Assembly: GCA_013076295.1 (NCBI GenBank)
Contig: RQOL01000107.1
Span: 19,379-83,378, forward strand
Length of the DNA stretch: 64,000 nt
DNA from: Sanderia malayensis
Taxonomy: Eukaryota; Cnidaria; Scyphozoa; Semaeostomeae; Pelagiidae
Direction of reading: 5' to 3'
A program made the position numbers and the translations under genes. Positions 56,501-64,000 of the stretch are shown one piece after another. The notes under the pieces are model-generated. The model was not told where the DNA came from. It worked only from the letters and a program-made list of their open reading frames with translations, and ran no database searches. How positions within the stretch are numbered: position 1 is the first letter of the stretch; each line of letters opens with the position of its first letter.

Positions 56501-59500
56501 TACTTCGTCTGCTTCAGAGCCATCTGCTGCATGTATTGTTTCCCGATCTAGATTTCTTTCTTCGAATGAGTCAATTAGAGAATTGCTTTGCTATGATCCA
56601 TTTGGATGTAATTGTAGATTTGATATAATCAATTGTCCAGCCGAAGTTCGCAATGGCTACAGTTGTTAACGAATATTTCAAACAATTTCGCCAAATGTAA
56701 CATTGTAGGTGCACACGCTTCATTTCTAGACACGAAGTCTTGGGATCTGGCAAAAGCGAAGCTGATGATTTTACTTGATCTTTAAATAATGTTTCATCCG
56801 TTTCTGAACACATCTCTCTCTGTTACCTCCATTGCACTTTTTGAAAATGTCGCCTGGCATCTGCTATTGTGTCGTCAGTTAAAACTTCCTCTACCCCTAA
56901 ATTGCGCATTGCTGCTAGACTGCTCGGATCCTTGGTTGCTCTTTTCAAAACTTTCACATTTCCCACGTTAAACTTGTAGGCAGTTTTATCGCACTCAGTC
57001 AAGGCATGTAGTTAAGGGAGCACTGTGGAGACATCAGGACCAAACGTTTTAAATGTTTTCCTCACATGGATAGATCTTCAAATGCCACGATATTTCTGTG
57101 GGATGCTGTGTCATTCCATAGAACAGCAAAATGAGAACATCTGTGTCTTTTGCGACAATTACAGCGGGAGATTCTTTAATGGCAGCATGTAGAACAAACC
57201 TGGTATATGCTTCTTCGTGGTTACAATTTCGTACTTTCTCAATTCCTTCTCTCCGTATCTTCAACGTGTCTTCTTTGCAAGAAATGACAAGCGGAATATT
57301 TTTCTACCCACGTTGTTTCTGAAAAAGGAGCTAGCAAGCCGAATAAGACCTTCTTTGTCGACATTGCTGTTGAAGAGCTGAGCCCAATTTTTTCCTTGCA
57401 ACATTTTTCGGTCAACACTTTCGAGATGAACTCTGTGAGAAATTTTGCCTGGGCATGTTCAACAGTTTGAGCCAAAGGGCAGGATGTTGCTGCGTGTTTG
57501 TTTCTTTAAAATAAATGAAAACTCACTATTCAGACCCGTATGAATTGGAGCGCAAGGGGGGGCACCAACCCTCAAATAATTATAAAATTCCTTTTTCCTC
57601 AGTAATTGTTCTCCCAACGTTAGTATCCCCAATAATTTGAGCTTTTCTGCAGTCTTTATATTCGAAAATGAAGTGAAAGCTTTGAAAAGAGCAATCAAGG
57701 ATCCGAGCCGTCTAGCACAAACGCGCAATTTGGGGGTAGAGGAAGTTTTAACTGACGACACAACAGCAGATGCCAGGTGACTTTTTCAAAAAGTGCAATG
57801 GAGGTAACAGAGAGAGTTGTGTTGAGAAACGGATGAAACATTATTTGAAGATCAAGTAAAATCATCAGCTTCGCTTTTGCCAGATCCCAAGACTTCATGT
57901 CTAGAAATGAAGCGTGTGCACCTACAATGCTACATTTGGCGAAATTGTTTGAAATATTCGTTAACAACTGTAGCCATTGCGAGCTTCGGCTGACAATTGA
58001 CTACATCAAATCTACAATTACATCCAAATGGATCATAGCAAAGCAATTCTCTAATTGACTCATTCGAAGAAAGAAATCTAGATCGGGAAACAATACATGC
58101 AGCAGATGGCTCTGAAGCAGACGAAGTAATTGAAAGAGATGAGGGAGAGCCATTATGCAAAAGGAAAACAGCAAAGGAACATCCTTCAGTCATGCCAAAA
58201 GAGATTGAGAGCGATATGAAATATAAAGAATTTAGTGAGTGCGTCTATAAAAAGATTCAAGCGCTTCTGAATGGGAAAGCGACTTTTCGTCAAGAAAAGA
58301 CAGATTCGTCTGATAGCGATTTTTTTCTTTAACGTTTTGGTTTTTTAACGTAGCCTCCGGGTGCCAAAACAGCGCTGCTTTTTGTAGCTTGCACTTCAAA
58401 ACATGTAAAACCGAAATGATAAGTTGTATCTAACAACTTCCAAAGAGCGAACTTCGAAAGCGATAAACCAATAACATGTGCGAGACCAGCTTTTGGCATC
58501 AAAAAGTGAAAATATAGTGCCCCAAACAGGCGAATTTTTTCGAAACACCCATTATAGTGTTCGTTTTTCGAACTGGAGTGAACGAGGAGACGTCCTAATG
58601 AGATAATATGGATTTATGAGGCATTGAAACAAACTAACTATTCAAAAAGAAGAGGAAAAAATTCGATGACGTCATCAACCAAAATGCTCATCTCATCAAA
58701 AATTAAAAAAATATATATCATTCGATAGGTCTATTTGAGCTGTTTCCAGAAATGCAATTTTCATTTTGATATCTCATTCCTGTTAAAAGTAATCACACTT
58801 TAATTGTTAAAATTTGTCTTAATATGACGTCATCGATCACGTGAAAACAAAACATTTTTCGGAAAGGTATGCGGTGAATTCTGAAAGCTGATGGTCTAAT
58901 CTATCGATTCCAGCCATAAAAACAAACATTAGCATGTTTGTTAGTTTGTCAGATTATATGCCCTGTCTATAACATTGTGTGCGTTTTGTTCCCATGGCAC
59001 ATCGTTCACTTGTAGGAAGTTTATAGCCTTAATGTGAAGTTTTTCATGGAGATCAAATTTAAAGTGCTTATTCAAGAGCAATTTTACATCGTGTTTGTTT
59101 CAAAACTATATAAATTTTAATGCATCTGTTTACAATGGCGCAAATTAAATCGTGTATACTAATTTGCTATTAGCCTCTAAAATAGTTGATTTGAAGCACT
59201 TTCGTGTAAGTAATAAGGACACTGTAAAACTCATTATGGGGTCATAATAACATCGTGTCTGCAACGGTGAAGCAAGCAATTTTGTTTTTCCAGTTCAAGT
59301 TCAACAGTGCGAGCAGTGAGGACACATGACGAGTATTCCCAAAGCAAGGAAACTACATTGCTAAATGTTTTGCATTTCCTACCACATATGACTGGTTGGT
59401 CATATGTCCTAGGGAGACAACTACACTAAAACTCAGTGTTGTGATATTGTAGTTACATTTGGGACGACCATCCCACTTCGCTGTCAAGCTTTACAGAGTA

Positions 59501-62500
59501 ATTATTTTGTTCAGCGATTACGATGCATGTTTTCAAAAATTGATTAAAAATACGTTTCCTTCTAATGTCGGAATAAGTGTCGGAATCTTCTAAAGTTGCG
59601 ACAATTTCAATGAAGAATGAAAAACCCAGTTGACACATACAACAAATTAGAATTGCAAACTATTACGACAAAGCCGTTAAAATTTTATAAATTTTATTAT
59701 ATTAAAATTGGAAAAGCTGGTCAACCTTTTAAGTCTTTCTCTTCGGCCATATTCGATCACCTCATTGCCTCTAGGCCACACTTTAAAACTTTTCTATATT
59801 AAAAACAGCATCCAATTCTAATCTAATTAATGTTTAACAGTTGCCAAAAAATTTATTAAATAGCCAATTAATTGTAATTAATTGTAATCCCATATCTAAT
59901 TAATGTTTAACAGTTGCCAAAAAATTTATTAAATAGCCACTGAACTAACCAATTATCAACATAAGTTTTATTTTGAAAACGGGCATCCAGCTCTTTCAGA
60001 GATAGGCCTTGACAACCCGGTTCTTTATCATCACTGCCGTGCCCAGTAAATCTTTCAAGAGTAAATCTTTCAATCTTCGCTACCCTCAAGAAGACTTCTT
60101 CCTTCGTTGTCAGAGGAATTTATCTTGAACTACTATTTTCGCAATCCGACATTTTGAAAAGATTTTAGCCAGACACTGTTTCAACAGGCGAGGCATCTCT
60201 TGCTCAGAGAACAATAGTTGAAGAACAGTAGCTCGGTGGCGAGAGAATTCGGCGTCACCTAAGTCGAGTTATTAAAAAAAATGTGGCGCGCGGCCAAATT
60301 TTTCCATACTGACTATACTATAATTAAAGTCAAACTTGCGAGCCTAAAAGTTGAGCTTGAGCAAAACTGAATACCCTGGATTTAATTTTCAGGATTCAAC
60401 GCAACAAATTCAAAAAACATTTGTTTTGAGACCACTCAAGCAAACATTTTGACTTCAGTTTTCGATCTTGTTTCATCAAGGTTAAAAAGCTTTCCTTTTC
60501 CAAAACAAAAATGAAATACTTTAATTGTTGTATTAGTTGCATAAGCATACAGCTAGAGAACTTTCTTCTTTTCACCTGATGCTTCCAACAACGAGTCAAA
60601 AATGCTCCCCGTCTCCGTGCGTGATCGTGCTCGTGGTCCCCCCTGCCACAGCATGCCCAGCATCTAGTATGGTACGTCATGTTGTTTGTTGTTTCAACAA
60701 GTTTACATTTTATCCAATGAAAAACTTGCAAAGTGACATCATACTTGGTAGCCTCACTTCAAATCAAAAGTGAACGTTTGAATCTGAGGCACATACCTTA
60801 TATGGGCAAAGTAAACAGAAACACAGACACAGAACACAACATTTTTCCCCACTCACCAGCATCTACTCGCTTGCGCATGCGCTTCGCGAGTCAAAAATGA
60901 TTCGCGTGTCATCCAACTGACGTCATAGCTCTTCAACAGACCTGGGTGTGTTTCCGCTTGAAAAAAACATACTTACACTCGTCAGAAAACATTCAAAATA
61001 GGTTCATAGTGATACTGAGATCTTTTTCTTTTCATTTTCGTAAAAAATGTCATTTTATGCTGCATAAGCCCAGGGCATCGCAGGTGAGCAAGTGAGCGAG
61101 ATTGAGGACGCGGATCGATGAGGAGAGGGGAACCATTTGACGGAGGAAGATGCATTGGAAAGAAGTTTATGGGGAAGGCGCTGGACCTGGACCCTGACCC
61201 GGCACCTGTTGGAACAGCAAGCTGGCCTGATGAAGCACACTAATGACATTAAGAATCTTTTCTCAATACTATTTGGACGGCCGTCTCATCTTTCTTCGTA
61301 TTGGATATTTGTACACACGGATCTGTTATCTATTGAAGCCAGAAAATATGTAATGATTAATTGTAATTCTGTGACAATTTTTTGACAGAGCTTATGCATG
61401 GTGATGGATGCAGCGACCTCTGACAATGCGCAAACACTGTTGCCATTTCTGGATCAGCTTCTAAGCGGCATCTTCGCTCATGTAAGTGATGACTTTAAGT
61501 TCTAAGGTTCTAATGCAACAAAATTTTACATAGCATTTTGATGTCAAAAATCCATAAATTTCCATGCACTGAGTAACATGGCGTAACTAAAATTTCAAAT
61601 GATGTATATTGTGTTTTTTTGCTATTGATCTTCAAATTAGTCAATTTTGACGTTTTTATGTGAAAAATTAGACAACGCAGAACATGTCACCAAACGTCGT
61701 GTCTGCAGCAACGTTTGAAGCAGGCTTTCTATTCAAGATGGCGGGCTGCGAGTGAGCACAAACACATGACGAGCATCTCGATAGTAAATAACTCATGTAA
61801 CCACTCAAATGTCGTAGAGATACATACAATGGTACGATTACACGTTTTTTATTTTATAAGAAACCTGGCTAAAGCTTCACTGGTGAAAGTTTCTTAAGTT
61901 TAGGGCATTTTGGACACATTTTACCAGTAAGAGTTTCTTAAAAGTTTCTTAATTGGATATTTGAAAAAACGCACGCATGGAATCAAAATATCGGAAAACA
62001 AGTGAAAAATAAGGTTAGGCTGGAAAATCGATTAAATATAGTTGTATATCTAACGTTAATCAATAAGCATCGTGACGTCACAGCGTTTCAAATTATTTCG
62101 TGTCATCACATGGAATTTTTCACAAAAGGTGGCCTTGTTCAAGGTGAAATGTAACTATAGTTTGTCAAATGCACGCTAAGCCTACAGCAAGCTGGTCAGT
62201 ACAGCTTTGGCTTTCAAATAAGATCAAAAACCGATACGTCAAATTTCGTTGCATGAGCACTTTAAGGAATTTTTGATAACTTGGAAAAAATTTTTCTCCA
62301 GTTCATGGAGCGTGAGCTTGCATAACAATACGTTTCTGAAATTAGCCATGCCAGTTTCTGAATACATGCAATTTTCTCATGAAATTGTTACATGGGAATA
62401 TTTTTGTTTTAGGCAACTTCAGAAATAAGTTAAATGAGGCAATTTATCCAAAAATAAAATAAAATTTTGCTTGTCAACACGAGCAGCAGCCGTTATCGAA

Positions 62501-63289
62501 ATTCCTTGGACTGACTTTGTTGTGCTTCAAGGTCTCGTACAGATCGCTCGATTGTGTTTTTTAGAGAGCTCGTACTATTTAGAGTCAACTCTGAAGCATA
62601 CATATAAATATCTAAGGGAGACAAAAGTCGCAGGATGAAAGTTTATTTAAATTGTTAGAAGCCGATTTGCATACATTTCAGCTGATTTATCTTTTCTCTT
62701 TCAAAGGCTTGCAACGAACCAGATTATTCGAATATACATTTAGTGAAAAATTACAACGAAGTCCTACGATGTTTTCAAGTTCTCAGTGAGTAAACCATTT
62801 TTTTAACTTGAATGTTTTTATATTTTGTCGCTTCTTCAGTTTTGAAGGTGAAACCATGCTAGAATTCTTCAAACTGTCAGGCATTTTAAAGCAGCTTTTC
62901 ATTTTAGCTAAAGCATTCCAGGAGCGTGTTGTTGGATTTTTGCTACATAAAGTTGAAACTGGAAATGAGAAAGGGAAAGTAGCTGCCCTGGCTGTATTTC
63001 GACATATTATATATTCAGCAGGTTTGTTAACACTTAACGTTTTTCTCCTTATTATTATCACACAGTTGGAAAATGATGGCTTATCAATAAGTTATATGTA
63101 CATTGTCATATACACTTCACAGTTATTGCTCTCATTTATCCCTTTAAAGATGGTAAAATTCATTCGGTTTTTCATCGTTATTTATTTTCATTGGTTTGTG
63201 TGTTTACTTTTTTAGAACAGAGTTTGTGTAATAAAAAAGAGATAATATTAAGTGGCTTGACCGTGACATTGCAAGAACCAAATCTGAAA
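44527..63289 (+). CDS. MROH1: Maestro heat-like repeat protein 1 (MROH1/HEATR7A), exons 1-11
   Basis: Exons: 44,527-44,566; 44,841-44,977; 46,382-46,513; 46,595-46,757; 54,552-54,650; 54,760-54,911; 55,095-55,235; 61,389-61,481; 62,707-62,785; 62,908-63,021; 63,216-63,289. All introns are GT..AG and all phases agree, giving 408 codons without a stop. Recognisable MROH1 N-terminal HEAT-repeat segments include ALIDAAYDKESNVRDDIFQS, KVLVALGSKAGDEVMAELLQ, NVFGVVPFLKDIFSRMLAML, FSEAILDYCANLENAPYPD, VRLAVVEALGHMSQLMARN, VGFLLHKVETGNEKGKVAAL and FRHIIYSA. HEAT proteins are scaffolds; MROH1 is linked to lysosome behaviour in other animals. The vertebrate protein is about 1,600 residues, so most of the gene lies to the right. 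For exon 10 an alternative acceptor upstream (about 62,839) gives a poorer match. The start ATG suits the length of the vertebrate N-terminus. Confidence 0.88.
44978..46381 (+). other. MROH1 intron 2
   Basis: 1.4 kb, AT-rich, no transposon or second gene recognised. Short open frames inside show no domain features. Confidence 0.6.
46955..47125 (+). repeat. Dispersed repeat R3, copy 3 (in MROH1 intron 4)
   Basis: The fullest copy: from aatgttatctcaagaaattg through ggtacaccaggcagtactaa to the sequence found at position 1 of the window. A weak tRNA A-box-like word (tagcccagcagc) lies at about 46,982. Confidence 0.6.
47220..47965 (+). pseudogene. Academ-like ORF, N-terminal fragment
   Basis: Open from 47,458 to 47,874: VREIESLGKEQYQDYQKGVF, then FSTRKSRPSSKG, LADLCINVSLFTRFYIANQ, FFSHENQLHPPSLSDHG, LISCLDMTKYDSLNVEFDF. 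Earlier broken frames give MAMSLQYQGSDSYQPVC. The ORF resumes at 51,330 after a Penelope insertion. The family is a recurrent repeated ORF of aquatic invertebrate genomes; the later HEEADTR/DTD motifs suggest an XPG/PIN-like nuclease fold as described for Academ transposons. The Academ name is an inference from memory. Confidence 0.55.
48294..49240. mobile_element. 947-bp pogo/Tigger-type DNA transposon
   Basis: TIRs CAGTCAACTCTGTCTAATTC at both ends with TA duplications (48,292-48,293 and 49,241-49,242). Subterminal regions carry many copies of taattcgaac in both orientations. Interior open frames (for example 48,717-48,971) are short and without a recognisable DDE region, so the copy is non-autonomous. 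It inserted at the last codons of the Penelope GIY-YIG frame. Confidence 0.85.
49243..49472 (-). pseudogene. Penelope GIY-YIG endonuclease domain, minus copy (3' end cut)
   Basis: Reads HGIVYKYKCEEEDCGATYIG (the GIY..YIG-type motif is GIVYKYKC..ATYIGET), ARRFSERIKDHCGRDSKSHV, HHLETGHKVPTIEDF. The final residues are replaced by the pogo TIR. In Penelope this domain nicks the target DNA. Confidence 0.8.
49930..50581 (-). pseudogene. Penelope reverse transcriptase fragment
   Basis: Minus frame 50,581-50,072: LPLRPIISNIGTASYHLGKY, LAPLAQSEYTV, LISFDVTSLFTNVPLEYTID, YLQVDGVAMGS. A frameshift near 50,170 leads to the frame 50,141-49,935 with WKRYVDDTLSLI (catalytic Y-V-D-D). The N-terminal RT region is missing at the dimer junction (about 50,610). 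A further stretch of the C-terminus lies at about 49,930-49,600 in broken frames. Confidence 0.8.
50691..51032 (+). CDS. Penelope GIY-YIG domain, plus copy (intact domain)
   Basis: 113 open residues: KIVYTGTKLSTCFNVKDKQ, HGIVYKYKCEEEDCGATYIG, FSERIKDHCGRDSKSHVYTH, ending NKHKKLNNYIFEP and a stop. The full GIY-YIG module with its four-cysteine/histidine linker is present, but without an RT in front, so it is a fragment of a retroelement rather than a host gene. It is nearly identical to the minus copy. Confidence 0.75.
   Translation: MVKVIDKVDNSHVTKIVYTGTKLSTCFNVKDKQMKEHEHGIVYKYKCEEEDCGATYIGETARRFSERIKDHCGRDSKSHVYTHHLETGHKVPTIEDFAVINKHKKLNNYIFEP
51330..52450 (+). pseudogene. Academ-like ORF, XPG-like and C-terminal fragment
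   Basis: Broken frames read WLDFLRVAENKVELFTFL, ITSKQSVISLGQCEKMSDCT, ADTRILVHVDAVKNGCRKVV, then (51,727-51,981) HPDIQLWVSFGVGKDYTAYG, ALPVFHTFTGCDTASSFNGK and GKKVQRLHG, followed by LHDKTTVLKSVN-, YNMYKEGIIPRRVW-like and a Cys-rich C-terminus ECQCSCTRKCTHCKCAKK. The order E-ADTR, then CDT..SF.GKGKK, then a Cys-rich tail is the same as in 57,049-58,331. The acidic residues fit an XPG/PIN-type nuclease. It is inactive. Confidence 0.55.
52451..53109 (+). mobile_element. Right end of Academ-like element 3
   Basis: From about 52,735 to 53,109 it matches the right arm of inverted-arm transposon 1 (42,419-43,480), ending CTATAGGCCCTGTCTA. It is the natural end of the ORF fragments at 47,220-52,450. 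The matching left end was not found, so the element is truncated on the left. Confidence 0.7.
53530..53860 (+). pseudogene. Possible BEL Gag fragment
   Basis: Plus-strand frame reads MELPTINGTNPFELHDFHQK, VQSSEIMGKLKTIDGYVRLL, then after a stop VRDDKNLDTWTHENF and VQQKVEKML. The LPTI.G....L..F...L...V pattern resembles the N-terminal capsid region of BEL Gag. It lies in MROH1 intron 4 with no other retroelement parts attached. The call is tentative. Confidence 0.4.
53861..54551 (+). other. Rest of MROH1 intron 4
   Basis: No transposon family or gene recognised in the last 0.7 kb before exon 5. A polypyrimidine tract precedes the acceptor at 54,549-54,551. Confidence 0.5.
56341..57475 (-). 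pseudogene. Academ-like ORF in inverted-arm transposon 2
   Basis: Reading leftward: SETTWVEKYSACHFLQ-like, then IRREGIEKVRNCNHEEAYTR (usual HEEADTR with D changed to Y), FVLHAAIKESPAVIVAKDTD and VLILLFYGM. After breaks comes VEEVLTDDTIADARRHF, then CLEMKRVHLQCYIWRN, and the acidic and basic tail CKRKTAKEHPSVMPKEIESD ending SDSDFFL. Acidic residues in HEEADTR and DTDV suggest an XPG/PIN-like metal-dependent nuclease. There are multiple stops. The C-terminal part is repeated in inverted form in the right arm (to 58,331). Confidence 0.55.
57780..58331 (+). pseudogene. Inverted duplicate of the Academ-like ORF C-terminus
   Basis: Mirror of the left-arm coding sequence: LLPDPKTSCLEMKRVHLQCY, then FEERNLDRETIHAADGSEAD, RDEGEPLCKRKTAKEHPS and KIQALLNGKATFRQEKTDSS to the stop at 58,331. 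It has no upstream coding sequence of its own because the arm begins at 57,673. Both arms therefore point the same C-terminus outward. Confidence 0.6.
59059..59340 (+). repeat. Dispersed repeat R1, copy 2
   Basis: Diverged match to 33,502-33,720 and 61,510-61,790, including gtgcttattcaag, aatggcgcaaatt, and cgtgtctgcaacggtgaagc. In MROH1 intron 7. Confidence 0.55.
59341..60314 (+). repeat. Part of MROH1 intron 7 with a 75-bp direct repeat
   Basis: Two copies of ctaattaatgtttaacagtt... of about 75 bases lie at 59,820-59,870 and 59,895-59,945. The rest is unrecognised, non-coding, AT-rich sequence. Confidence 0.5.
60315..60785 (-). repeat. Dispersed repeat R2, copy 2
   Basis: Inverted match to 8,364-8,860 along its length, with several indels. 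Non-coding; in MROH1 intron 7. Confidence 0.6.
60786..61388 (+). other. End of MROH1 intron 7
   Basis: Contains gcgcatgcgcttcgcgagtc-type GC-rich words at about 60,875, a TGACGTCA at 60,918-60,925, and a GC-richer stretch at 61,070-61,240 whose 82-codon open frame I do not recognise. The acceptor ttttttgacag ends at 61,388. Confidence 0.45.
61510..61790 (+). repeat. Dispersed repeat R1, copy 3 (in MROH1 intron 8)
   Basis: Diverged match to 33,502-33,720: acatagcattttgatgtcaa, catgcactgagtaacatggc, caaacgtcgtgtctgcagca. It also shares acacatgacgagcat with copy 2, extending the family consensus past 250 bp. Confidence 0.6.
61791..62706 (+). other. Rest of MROH1 intron 8
   Basis: No gene or known repeat recognised. 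One TGACGTCA lies at 62,073-62,080. Confidence 0.5.
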
Positions 63290-64000
63290 GTGAGTTGCGT
63301 AGCTTAATGTAGAATTTTTGGATTTTGATTTGAAAAGTTTGTCACCAAATATTTGATGGGTTTCATGCCCTAACGTCAGATCGAAATGCAAGCTTTAGCT
63401 TTTAAGCTGCATTTAGACTTGTTGTCGATTACCTTTATAGCGGTGCTTTCCCAATTCGTGTTTTGTTTAATTGTCTATGGCATTCCAACTAATCGAAATC
63501 TAAGGAAACAATTACGTGAGAGTTGAGGTTTTCCAAGTAGCTAATATTTGGTGTTTTGGTCATTTCCAAGTGGCCGGAAAATTTTGCGCGGAAACAGCAC
63601 GGAATTCCTGTTACTATGGGTAATCTGGAAATCCTCACTCTGATCTGTATAGTAATGATCTAACGAAGTATGACCAGCCTCTCATCGAAGTGACCGACTT
63701 CAGGTTGATTTTCATCGGCATACATTCTGAGACGAAAGATTCATCATATCAGCATAGTGTAAGAGTGATGACTAACTATTGACCCAATACACATGGTTTA
63801 CAACAGGAAACATTACACTTATCGTCAGCATCAGAAAGATCTGGTTTTATCATTTATTAACCCAATGTTGTACATTATTTCCATGTAGTTGCTATGGGTC
63901 GGAACTCGTTGAAAGAGGTACATCTACTCTTATAGGTTTGGCTGTACCCTTAGTTTATACCAAAATGAAAATTAAAAGTTATCTGGTTGTTAAGAATTCA
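63290..64000 (+). other. MROH1 intron 11 (incomplete)
   Basis: Begins with gtgagt after exon 11 and runs to the window edge. No further exon with MROH1 character was found, so the next exon must lie to the right. Confidence 0.55.

Larger units (their letters stand above)
55659..58969. mobile_element. Inverted-arm transposon 2 (Academ-like, 3-bp duplication)
   Basis: 3,311 bp in MROH1 intron 7. Ends are TAGACAGGGCATATAGTCTG; TAA is duplicated on both sides (55,656-55,658 and 58,970-58,972). Arms 55,659-56,957 and 57,673-58,969 are inverted copies. The unique centre (56,958-57,672) holds the XPG-like part of the ORF on the minus strand, reading into the left arm. Thus the right arm is an extra inverted copy of the 3' end of the element. 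It is the same family as 40,565-43,480 by end sequence and duplication length, but the arms differ internally. Confidence 0.85.

Noticed and set aside
61137..61385. 82-codon frame in a GC-richer part of intron 7
   Set aside because: No MROH1-like HEAT pattern, no proper splice context, and the flanking exons already join in phase.
62838..62907. Upstream acceptor for MROH1 exon 10 (after cttcttcag at 62,839)
   Set aside because: It needs a different donor for exon 9 and adds residues with no match to the MROH1 pattern, whereas the acceptor at 62,907 gives correct phase and a direct match.

Overview
The window is AT-rich, intron-containing animal DNA. It holds a split host gene with GT..AG introns and a dense population of metazoan-type transposons: CR1-like LINEs with an SGNH-esterase ORF1, BEL/Pao and Gypsy LTR elements, ISL2EU, a pogo/Tigger-type element, Penelope with a GIY-YIG domain, and hAT MITEs. 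Together with a small secreted peptide precursor of arminin-like layout (anionic pro-region, then Arg/aromatic repeats), this suggests a cnidarian, perhaps an anthozoan. The placement is an inference from gene and repeat style; nothing here proves the taxon.

Region 1 (1-13,041) is built from inverted copies of one block: a degraded CR1-like LINE next to a three-exon secreted-peptide gene. Copy A (1-4,690) and copy C (9,117-13,041) carry both parts in opposite orientation. Copy B (4,791-7,591), right of a 100-N assembly gap, carries only the LINE. Copy C encodes an intact 131-residue precursor with a cationic C-terminus ending Gly-Lys. In copy A a one-base shift turns the same DNA repeat into acidic Ala/Ser/Thr/Glu repeats. 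A Gypsy integrase remnant and a dispersed repeat lie between the copies.

Region 2 (13,042-33,486) is a stack of nested insertions. BEL element 1 (+) entered LINE copy C. A Gypsy element with 127-bp LTRs and CCAAC target duplications entered BEL 1. A CR1-like LINE fragment and an ISL2EU-type DNA transposon (THAP gene plus SWIM/YqaJ-type gene, TA duplication) entered the Gypsy. BEL element 2 (-) faces BEL 1 and is split by a 7,120-bp near-perfect palindrome (26,255-33,374). The palindrome has 5'-AG ends and a 6-bp GATATC duplication. Each 3,544-bp arm carries a C2H2 zinc-finger gene reading outward and a long array of 63-bp repeats. This palindrome is the strongest candidate for an undescribed mobile system here.

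Region 3 (33,487-44,526) holds dispersed and tandem repeats, a hAT MITE, a Gypsy Gag fragment and a LINE. A 2,916-bp inverted-arm transposon (TIR TAGACAGGGC, 3-bp duplication) splits that LINE.

Region 4 (44,527-64,000) is the 5' part of MROH1 (maestro heat-like repeat protein 1; HEATR7A) on the + strand. Eleven exons with consistent splice phases give 408 codons, and the gene runs off the right edge. Introns 4 and 7 are swollen by transposons. Intron 4 contains an Academ-like element holding a Penelope inverted dimer, which in turn holds a pogo-type element. Intron 7 contains a second 3.3-kb inverted-arm Academ-like element. Inverted duplication recurs in unrelated elements throughout the window.
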